From: Meira nashicola
Lineage: Eukaryota; Basidiomycota; Exobasidiomycetes; Exobasidiales; Brachybasidiaceae
Assembly: GCA_001600355.1 (NCBI GenBank)
Contig: BCJU01000001.1
Span: forward strand, 2,253,178-2,317,177
Direction: 5' to 3'
Length of the DNA: 64,000 nt
In this document: positions 1 to 8,800 of the stretch, piece after piece
Layout of the letters: each line of letters begins with the position of its first letter
How positions within the stretch are numbered: the stretch's first letter is position 1
Notes under the pieces: generated by a model
Told to the model about the DNA's origin: nothing
Databases searched by the model: none
The model's input: only the letters and a program-made list of their open reading frames with translations
Made by a program: the position numbers and the translations under genes

Positions 1-333
1 CTGCCTCAAGGTATTCCTCCTTTAGATTTAGATGATGAATTCACTATTGCACGAAATCAAAAATGGAATAGTAATCCTTATGCATTACCTTGGAGCTTAC
101 GTGGTTTATTCGAAGATGAAAGAGTTCGACATTATTTTTCACCACAAATCGATAAGCTCGTTCGTGATTATTTGGATTGGCAACCTACAACAAAGACTTT
201 GAAAGACGTTCAATTCAGATTAGAGCCAATGCGTTTCATCGCAACAAGCAACAAAAATTTCAAATCCGATGAATCAGCTCCATCTCGTACGCTTTCGGGA
301 AGCACTGCTACGCCTTCTAATTCGAAGTTGTGA
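1..333 (+). CDS. C-terminal end of an unrecognised protein (5' partial)
   Basis: Frame 1 is open from the first base of the window to a TGA at 331-333, giving the last 110 residues of a protein that starts outside the window. The segment is rich in aromatic and acidic residues (motifs such as NPYALPWSLRGLFEDERV and IDKLVRDYLDW), which suggests a folded alpha-helical C-terminal domain. A short serine/threonine-rich tail follows. I do not recognise the family. Its stop lies about 180 bp from the stop of the opposing SWP1 gene, so the two converge. Confidence 0.7.
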   Translation: MPQGIPPLDLDDEFTIARNQKWNSNPYALPWSLRGLFEDERVRHYFSPQIDKLVRDYLDWQPTTKTLKDVQFRLEPMRFIATSNKNFKSDESAPSRTLSGSTATPSNSKL

Positions 334-511
334 GACTACACACAAAGACCTTTTTTCCCTTTCACTTCCTCAACGGGAGTCAATTCTTATGCAAAACAAA
401 ACATGTATTTTTACGATTTCAATTGCATCATATATATACCATCGTATACAGATTTTAATTCTATCCTTCTTCTAGATAGATGGGCATGCATCATTTGACT
501 GACTGATTGAC

Positions 512-1426
512 TTACGTCGTCTTTCCCAATCTGACCTTTCGCATCTCCTGTAATGCATTTCTTCCAGCAAAGAGGGTCAAGGTAGAGAAAGCCAACAGCC
601 ATGGGATCAATTTGAACAAAGTCAATCCGAATCCTTGCCAATAGATAAATGCCAATAATTCTAAAGCCACCAAAGAGATGACAAAAGGTGAAGCTTGTGG
701 TGAAGGAGTTTGAATGTTGAGAGAAGGAGCGATTTGCTTGTACAAAATGAAGAAAAATGCCCAAGGAATGACTAATGTCAAAAAGGCAACCGTTGTTGTG
801 ATGCTCTTTGAAGGCATATGATCAGCAGCGGATTCTGAGAATGTATGAAAATGATCTTCATGGCGTCCGAAACCTTGTTGTGCCTCTTTGCGTTGACGTG
901 GTGTGAGAGGAGCTGAATCTTGCAAGAGAGAAGCAGGAAGTTGGATCGTTGCCAGCGGTAAACGAACAGGTGCAGTAGAATGCTCAAATGAACCGATTAA
1001 AAGTGTAGCTTTAAGCAATCCGCTCTTAGATTGGGTTAATGAAGTAGGGAGACGATTGAATTTCTGATTCCATGTTGCTTTTCCTGAACTGCGCTTAACG
1101 GTAACGATGCTCGTATATGCAATCTCTTCATTCTCTGCATCAGTTAGACTAACAACGATTTGATGAGGTTGTTGAATTGCCGGTAGCTTTTCGCCATCTG
1201 TACCTTGTAAAGTGAAAGCCAATCGAAGAACTTCGTCGGATTCGATCGAAAGAGGTGATGGAATTTTGGGAGATGTATTCAAATCAAAGCCTTGAGAGAT
1301 CCGTGCTGAACCATCAATCGTTGATATAGATAATTTTGCACCTGAAAGTACGATTTGTGATCCACATACAGTTGTGCATAGCAATGCCAGCAAGCAAAGT
1401 AGCACTGTTTGAATGAGCCGTATCAT
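512..1426 (-). CDS. SWP1: Oligosaccharyltransferase subunit Swp1 / ribophorin II
   Basis: Predicted protein of 304 aa. It would be a subunit of the ER oligosaccharyltransferase, which transfers the lipid-linked glycan to asparagine in nascent secretory proteins. The frame is open further upstream, but the ATG at 1426 is preferred because it is followed directly by a classic signal peptide (MIRLIQTVLLCLLALLCTTVCG). A lumenal beta-rich region follows, with the conserved stretch around the 'LTPRQRKEAQQGFGRHEDHFHTF' segment typical of ribophorin II C-terminal domains. Three C-terminal hydrophobic segments then follow (starting near TTTVAFLTLVIPWAFFFILY, PFVISLVALELLAFIYW and LIPWLLAFSTLTLFAG). 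This is the Swp1/RPN2 layout and close to the fungal length. It has no intron. Assignment rests on topology and motifs. Confidence 0.78.
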   Translation of the reverse strand: MIRLIQTVLLCLLALLCTTVCGSQIVLSGAKLSISTIDGSARISQGFDLNTSPKIPSPLSIESDEVLRLAFTLQGTDGEKLPAIQQPHQIVVSLTDAENEEIAYTSIVTVKRSSGKATWNQKFNRLPTSLTQSKSGLLKATLLIGSFEHSTAPVRLPLATIQLPASLLQDSAPLTPRQRKEAQQGFGRHEDHFHTFSESAADHMPSKSITTTVAFLTLVIPWAFFFILYKQIAPSLNIQTPSPQASPFVISLVALELLAFIYWQGFGLTLFKLIPWLLAFSTLTLFAGRNALQEMRKVRLGKTT

Positions 1427-2268
1427 TTTTACGGAAACTTGATTTGGTTGCGAGAAAGAAGGTTCTGCGAATTCTAACGATGTGATATTCTTGAAATGTG
1501 GCCCAAGCTCGGCCATTCTTCTCAGTTTACACATGCGCTGGAACTTTTAGCTTGGATTAGCGTGCAAGCTCGCAACACGCGTACCGGCATACAATCTTCT
1601 GTTCTATGTTCATGTGTACTTCCCTGACCTCTCTCTATACTATGAATAAATACGACTGTTTTACTGCGATTTCATTCGTTGCTTTAAAGCCTTGCGAATT
1701 TAATCAAAGCTCCTTTTGAGAGATGGCATAGTCTACTTAGACTTTTCATATGTAAGTGTTCCAAATAGAATATAAATCAGATGATACTCATAATGACATC
1801 ACAACAAACAAATCGAGCTTAAATAATTGCAAACCTTAGCCAGAAGCAATTTCGGCGCCCTTCAGTAAATTTCGCGCCAAGCGCAAAGCATACAGCGCCT
1901 TGAGGGCTTCTTATGTCATTTTTGGTTTAGGGCCCGTACAGAACATGTCATCGTCGGAGAGCCGTGCTAATCTTTCATTGATTAAGGCTTTCTTTGGTGC
2001 CCGTCAATAAGGCCTGATATATTTATAGACTGCACTCCACCTGCGCACGCAGTGCCTGCATTTAGCTTACATATAAACGTAGAAAATGTTACGGCACTCA
2101 GACCCTGCATGATTTTCTATGATGGAGATTTGAATTGAATTTCGAATCTTTCTTCAATTCGTCCAGGAGCTTAAAGCTGATGACGACAATTTCAGCGAGC
2201 TGGTCGCCATCAAGATATTTTTAATATCAGAAAACAGTATCGGCAATGTTTCAAGATTAGTAAGCAGA
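1427..2268. other. Intergenic region, divergent promoters
   Basis: About 840 bp between the SWP1 start (-) and the serine-rich gene start (+), so it must hold both promoters. I see no convincing ORF, RNA gene or repeat. One ACGCGT hexamer lies near 1578. Confidence 0.5.
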
Positions 2269-4107
2269 ATGTATGCAGCTCGTGTGCCTCGTGAGAGGTC
2301 ACGATCCGATTATGGCGCCCCTATAAGGACGGAGAAGGAGCAGAAAAGATTGGAGTATGGAGATAATCAATCCGGTATATCACGCTTCAAGATGGGAAGT
2401 TTTAGTGCTTTAGGTGCAAAGATGCGCTCCTATACATCAAGCAATAATCAAACAGTACCCAGTACCAGACCAGACACCCATCGATCTCAATCTTCCACTG
2501 AACGAATGCCAAAACGCTCGATGAGTGGCTTGTCTTCTCATCTTAATCTGGCAAAGCTCGTTGATGGTAATAAATCCCAAGAAGATCTAAAGAAAGAACG
2601 CAGAGGTAGTCGTTTCTTCTCACCGTTCTCCGCTTCGTTGAAAAAGACTGGTTCCACTTCTAAAAAAGACAGACCATCTTCTTCGATTGATTCTTCCTCC
2701 CTCGAAAATGCAGGAGAAGGCTCACTACATCAATATGATATTGCTTCAATGGACACAAGCGAGGGCGATGTCAAACTATATGCGGACTGGAAAGCGGGAA
2801 AACGAATCGAGGATACTTCAGATGTACATCTCCAAGATGATTCACACGTCAGCTCGGCAACTGCGTATGTGAGCAATGATAGTGTCACTCAAGTTGCGAA
2901 TCCTGTCGTCGAAGAATTAGCAAAAGGTGCTCCTATCGTGGATGGTAGGAGTAGAAAATTCTCAGTCGCTGCTCTAACGAGGCGATTGAGCAGAACGGAT
3001 TTGTTTGAATCTCTCAATGTCGAAGTACAAAATGAAGATCATCACAAAGGTGTACATGAAGGTAGCAATCCACAAGCTGAAATGGTTCAAAATTCAAGCA
3101 CATTCAACCTTCGATCATTTCGTAATGTGAGAGGAAGCTCCGTGTACTCTCAAGAGGTCTCCTCCCCGACTAATGAACGGACTCGAAGCAGGACAGCAAG
3201 TGTATATTCAACGGAAGACAATGTATCCTTTTCGAAGCCCTCATTCAGCGCTGCTGGCGAGACTTTCGTCAATTCTAGGCGAGGCAGTATAATCACAGCT
3301 TCTGGACCGCTTTCAGCTGTGCCTGATCATGTACAAGCGAATCGGATATCGGTGTATACAAGCAGTTTGGCTACAAGTCCTTCGGCAAGTAAACCAACCA
3401 GCCCCCGACCGGAGTCTAGAAGGTTGTCCACATCTGGAGGCGGAACAATGACTGCTGGCTTATTCTTAAGGAATGCAGCACGCTCTAGACCGGATTTGAC
3501 ATGTGCCATTGATGATGAGCCTGGTAGTCCATTGACACCCCTCTCGCCCATATTACCCGGCGGAGGCAGTACAAGTGGTCGTAATAGAACATCTTCTATT
3601 GGTGGAACGCCTTATCGCCCTTTGACACCGCTTGGACAAGGTGCTTGCAGTCCAAGCGAAGAATTAGCATTATTGGAAGCAGATCTAGCAAGGGCGAAAA
3701 GTAATTCTTCGATCATGTATTTGGCACAACTAGAGGAAGAACAAGCGGCGATCAAAAGACGACAACAAAGACAAGATAAAAGAAATAGTAGACAATACAG
3801 TTCTTTAGGATTAGCAGAAAGTCCCGTCATTAGTACGCCGAATGACAGCTATTTTCCTGCTTTCCAAAGAAGCAGCAGCATTGGGGACCACCTTGCCCGA
3901 TCTCCCGACGACATCACAAGACAATCTCTTTCACCCCGACCGCCGCAGACGTTATTCGAACGATTAGTTCAATTAGAAAAAGAAGCTTTGCAGCAAGAAG
4001 GTCGAAGCGGTCTTGGGTTGCAGCAAGAAGGTCGAAGCGGTCTTGGGTTGCAGCAAGAAGGTCGAGGAGCAAAGACAAATCGCTCCACTTCGCCAATCTC
4101 ACGTTAG
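2269..4107 (+). CDS. Serine-rich low-complexity protein, unrecognised
   Basis: Intronless ORF of 612 aa starting at an ATG. Most of it is serine/proline/threonine-rich and probably disordered, with many basic-S and SP sites typical of kinase-regulated cortical or signalling proteins. Two short charged helices stand out: one around residues 465-510 (SEELALLEADLARAKS through a QRQDKR stretch) and a C-terminal one (FERLVQLEKEALQQEG). The C-terminal helix runs into a decapeptide repeated in tandem (LQQEGRSGLG), encoded by an exact 30-bp DNA repeat. No known domain is visible and no function is assigned. Confidence 0.75.
   Translation: MYAARVPRERSRSDYGAPIRTEKEQKRLEYGDNQSGISRFKMGSFSALGAKMRSYTSSNNQTVPSTRPDTHRSQSSTERMPKRSMSGLSSHLNLAKLVDGNKSQEDLKKERRGSRFFSPFSASLKKTGSTSKKDRPSSSIDSSSLENAGEGSLHQYDIASMDTSEGDVKLYADWKAGKRIEDTSDVHLQDDSHVSSATAYVSNDSVTQVANPVVEELAKGAPIVDGRSRKFSVAALTRRLSRTDLFESLNVEVQNEDHHKGVHEGSNPQAEMVQNSSTFNLRSFRNVRGSSVYSQEVSSPTNERTRSRTASVYSTEDNVSFSKPSFSAAGETFVNSRRGSIITASGPLSAVPDHVQANRISVYTSSLATSPSASKPTSPRPESRRLSTSGGGTMTAGLFLRNAARSRPDLTCAIDDEPGSPLTPLSPILPGGGSTSGRNRTSSIGGTPYRPLTPLGQGACSPSEELALLEADLARAKSNSSIMYLAQLEEEQAAIKRRQQRQDKRNSRQYSSLGLAESPVISTPNDSYFPAFQRSSSIGDHLARSPDDITRQSLSPRPPQTLFERLVQLEKEALQQEGRSGLGLQQEGRSGLGLQQEGRGAKTNRSTSPISR
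3991..4066 (+). repeat. In-frame 30-bp tandem repeat, about 2.5 copies
   Basis: Two identical 30-bp units (3991-4020 and 4021-4050) are followed by a third copy that matches for its first 16 bases and then diverges (GTCGAGG). The unit is a multiple of three and encodes QQEGRSGLGL in frame near the C-terminus of the serine-rich protein. Perfect nucleotide identity points to recent expansion or ongoing length variation. Confidence 0.95.
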
Positions 4108-5811
4108 ACTGAATTGCATCATCAATCTTTGACGAGACAGAATTTGTGGGTCTCAAGATGATGATTGACAGGGGCATGTGCATACATTTTAGCAATCGTA
4201 CCCCTATATTTTGGACATTATTATCCCGTTTGGTTGCTTCATCTTTCTTATCGATTTATCCTATCAGTCATGTATGTATTTTATGCAGTCTTTTATGTAT
4301 GTATGTAGATCAGATTCAAACTTACGACTCTGTTGTGCGTGGGAGAGATAGTATCTTTTTACAGGTTAGTGCTTGGCTTTTTTCAGGGGTGCATACATGA
4401 AGATCATTGAATGCTAATTCTATAAGCTAAGATTCAATAAAGTGTCAATCATGCGCCAAGATTAGCCTAATTTTGTGGCTAGAAAGAAGAAGTTCTATCA
4501 TCATAATGTCTTTTATTCAAACCCACAGATGAAACCAATAATTGCACTGTATCTTTACTCTCCCACGTTGTTGTGGCGCTCATTTGCATGCATACGCACA
4601 CCGTAGTAAACCCAAGACAAATACAGTGTGTGTAGTCTATGTGTAACTTTATGTTTAGTAATCATTTCTCATAATCTCACCCAAACAATCATTTCTTGAT
4701 ATTATCATAAGCCATTTCGATGACGTTTTGTGATGCGGATCTAGATTGCTTTGTGGGCGTAGAATACGGTATACCACGTTGATGGGGCGGCGTTTTCTGT
4801 ATATGTAATGGCGTCAAAAATAAGAATAGCGTAACAAAAAAAAAGGGTTTCTGAGTGATAATGTACAAATTGTATTCATCTGCAAGCGACGGGCCGAGAG
4901 GGGGCACTGCAATTTGCCAAGAGAGATAGGGAACGTGAAATGATACTGGAATACTAGGAAAGACGCGTTTCTTAAAATACATTTAATACACGCAATACAA
5001 AACGCGTTTTCTAAAATCCATTAAATGAAAGGTACAATAATTGATTAGGGGCCGTTCAAATAGATAAAATCTTTTTTCTATGCAAACAAAATGCATGCAT
5101 AATACACATCTTGGAACTCGCCAAGGAGTCACTTTATGGCTTATTAGCTTTTAGACTCTTTTCTTTAAAGAGAGTCGAAGTGGAAACGGCGGTTCAAGAT
5201 AGCGGCAATGCGCCGCGCAAAACCCTGCACTTTGACTGAGCTATCAAGTGTGGATTCGTGCGTACGTTTTAGCTTCCGGAGCTTAGACTTTTTTTGCTTT
5301 TTGTTCACTTAAGCCGTGTCTCATTCAATTTTTAGCTTCCGTGCATAAGCTCAAATGCAGCAGGAAAAAAGTGATGATGGGCAAGAGCATCTAATGAATT
5401 CATACAATACCCCTACTCCTTAATATAGTCGTCCACCATCACTTTTCAATCGTCATCGTGACGATTTCTTACATCAATACTTGGATGGGTGACGTGAATC
5501 ATCTTCTATTCCATAGTCACGAAATTTAGCCCGGCAGGACCGGACATTAAAGCATATAGCACAGAAACCTCTCAATTTGCAAGGCATTTTCACCATCTTT
5601 GGGACGTGGCGATAGCCTTCGAGCACTCTTTTAGAGAGATTCGTTTGGACAGCGCTACCTTACTAAAAATTCGGGGTTCTAAAATTTTCACAGCGGGCGC
5701 CGCGGCATAAGAAGCAATTCATCATAATCCAGCACTTCAAACAAGAAACAAAGCACAATATTTTCCCGTTGATACCTCTTCTCACCATATCACTATCACA
5801 ACATCTCAAAA
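4108..5811. other. Intergenic region upstream of the flippase gene
   Basis: About 1.7 kb with only short, unconvincing ORFs on either strand. It contains an imperfect direct repeat: 4963-4987 and 5002-5025 both start ACGCGTTT and run into a TAAAAT..A.T segment. It also has a 12-base repeat (ttttagcttccg at 5267-5278 and 5330-5341) and runs of TATGTATG near 4271-4308. The last few hundred bases are presumably the flippase promoter. Confidence 0.5.
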
Positions 5812-8800
5812 ATGGTTTTTGGCAATCATAGCGGCGTACGAGCTCCAGAAATGGACGAAAATGGTCACTTTTTCGATCCGAATAATACAACTCCATACGA
5901 TGTAGGACCATCGAATCGTGCATACATTTCTGATCCTACTCATCCAGAATATGATCCTGCGATCGATCCGAATCTTCAATTACGTACAGTTCGCACTGCT
6001 GCTGAAAGTATTGCGGAAAGTCATCGAAGTGAAGCAAGAAGAGAAGCCAGACAGAAAGCCAAAAGAAGTGGAAGCATTTTGAATCGGCTAGGTAGAGGTA
6101 GAACATTATTGCGCAAAGAAGGTAAGTCTGGCTCTCGAAGGGGGCAAAATGCAAGTGGAATAGTAGATTTGGTGCAGGAAGAGCTCGGTAAGATTCGACA
6201 AGGTTACCCACAAGGAACTGGAGCACAAGGAACGGGAGGCGAAGGTGTGGGTGTACCATTTGATTCTGCACAACAAGGTCAAACACCTGCTTATCCAACA
6301 GAAGATGCATACGGAGAAGCAGAAGAAGAGGCAGCAAAAGAAGCATCAACAGCAGTTCCTGATGCTACACTTAAGAAGAAGAAAAAGAAGCCTGCTAAGA
6401 GGAGAAATGTCTATCTCAACATTCCGCCTACATCACCCAATGAAGTTGGAAAGAATGGTCAACCGATTGCAAGGTATCCGCGTAATAAAGTACGAACGAG
6501 CAAATATACAGTGGTCACCTTCTTACCACGTTTCTTATCTGAGCAATTTAGACGAATGGCAAATGTTTATTTCTTGGGATTGGTTGCTTTGCAAGCTTCA
6601 GACAAATTTGGTGCAACTGTTCCACAAATTGCCATGCTTCCTTTGGTTGCCATTTTGACGATCACAGCTATAAAAGACGGCATTGAAGATTATCGTAGAC
6701 ATGTTCTAGATAACGAAGTAAACAATTCTGCCGTTACTAAACTTGGTAATTGGCGCAATGTCAATCAACCAATTGATCCTAGAAATTGGTTTGAGAAATT
6801 GTTGGGGATGAAGAATCCAAACAAGATTTCAAAAGGTGTTCGTAAGTTACGTGAAAAAGAGGATGCCATCGGCCTACGGGTTGTAGGAGCACAAGCTCAA
6901 AGGGATGTAGAGCAAGGTCAATCTGGTGGTGTGATATACCAAGGCGGTCCACTCTCACGCGCAAATACGACTAGGTCAGGTCGCAGCGATAGTGTTACCA
7001 GTGGATATACAAACAATCTTGAAACGATTGCATCGGAAAGCGAAAGAGGCGGAAGCATTATGAAACCGTCTATGAATCGCAGTAACAGCACAAATATCTT
7101 GTTGGCAAGCACAACGGAATTTGGGGAAGCATCTCGAATGAGTCTACCCGAAGCAAACGGGGTAGTTGACTATCATCGTCAAACACCAGGAACGGCGCGA
7201 TGGGAGAGGACTTTGTGGAAAAAGTTGGAAGTGGGAGATGTGGTATTGTTGCGTGATAATGAACAGGTTCCTGCTGATATCGTCCTTCTTAACTCATCTG
7301 ATCCCGATGGCAATGCTTTTGTCGAAACAAAGAATTTGGATGGAGAAACGAATTTGAAAGTACGCAAATGCCTAAAAGCAAGTGCAGGTATTCAAACGGA
7401 AGAAGACATCGAACATGCCCGATTCGTGATCGATAGTGAGCCGCCCCATGCAAATTTGTACTCTTATAATGGTGTCTTAAAGTACAACAAACCCTTGCCA
7501 AAAGGTTATGATACCGACGTTCCTATTGACAGTAGTGCGCATGCTGCCCAACAAGCTGCAAGTCGTGCGGTAGAGCCAATTACTGCAAACGAATTGCTCT
7601 TACGTGGCTGCATAATGCGGAATACAGATTGGATTATTGGTATCGTAGTTTTTACCGGAAAAGATACAAAGATCATGCTCAATGGTGGTGATACCCCTTC
7701 CAAACGATCCAAGATTGAAAAAGAAACAAACGTTAATGTTGTAGTCAATTTCTTAATCTTGTTGATCATGTGCGTCGCATGCGCTGTGATTGGAGGCATT
7801 ATTCTCAATTGGACAGATACAAGTAGAGATTATTATGAACCTGGATCAACCGATAGCTCAAGTAATATTGTCAATGCTCTCTACATCTTTGGAACATGTT
7901 TGGTTTTGTATCAAAACATTGTGCCCATTTCACTATACATCAGTATCGAACTGACAAAAACGATTGCGGCATTCTTCATTTACACGGATATCGATATGTA
8001 CTATGAACCTCTTGATCATCCTTGTGTTCCAAAAACATGGGGTATCGTAGATGACCTAGGTCAAATCGAGTACATCTTCTCCGATAAGACAGGTACCCTT
8101 ACCCAGAACGTGATGGAATTCAAAAAATGTTCTATTAACGGTATACAATATGGTGAAGGAGTCACAGAAGCAATGCTTGGTTCAATGAAACGAGAAGGAA
8201 AAGATATTTCAGGTTTTGATGCCGATGCACAAGCTGCTAAAATGGAAGTGATGAAAGAAGAAATGGTGACAAAATTAAACAAAACATTCAAAAATCGTTA
8301 TTTACGAAAGGATAAAGTCACCTTGATCTCACCCGATTTGGCCGATACTCTTGCTTCAACATCTGCTCTTGAGCAAAGACGTAATGTGACCAACTTTTTC
8401 CGTGCATTGGCGCTTTGTCATACCGCCTTGGCAGATCGAGCAGATCCAAATGATCCATATACTATCGAATATAAAGCACAAAGTCCCGATGAAGCGGCTT
8501 TAGTGGCTGCTGCTCGTGACGTTGGTGCCGTTTTCTTGAACAAAAACAATCATACAATCGATTTGGAAGTTTGTGGAGCACCTGAGCGTTCAACTCCATT
8601 ACGTGTGCTGGAATTTAACAGTACCCGAAAAAGAATGAGCGTTATCATTCGCGAAGCAGACGGTAAGCTTTTGTTGATTTGCAAAGGTGCTGATTCCGTA
8701 ATTTATCAACGATTACGATCCGATCATCCTCCGGATCTTAAAGCAAAAACGCAAGCAGATTTGGAAGATTTTGCCAATGCGGGTTTGCGAACTTTGTGTA

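Noticed and set aside
4689..4982. 97-aa minus-strand ORF in the gap before the flippase
   Set aside because: No domain, no favourable context and odd composition; most likely a chance ORF in A/T-rich DNA.
5936..6349. 137-aa minus-strand ORF opposite the flippase N-terminus
   Set aside because: Low-complexity leucine-rich shadow of the coding strand, with no homology cues, inside a strongly supported gene.
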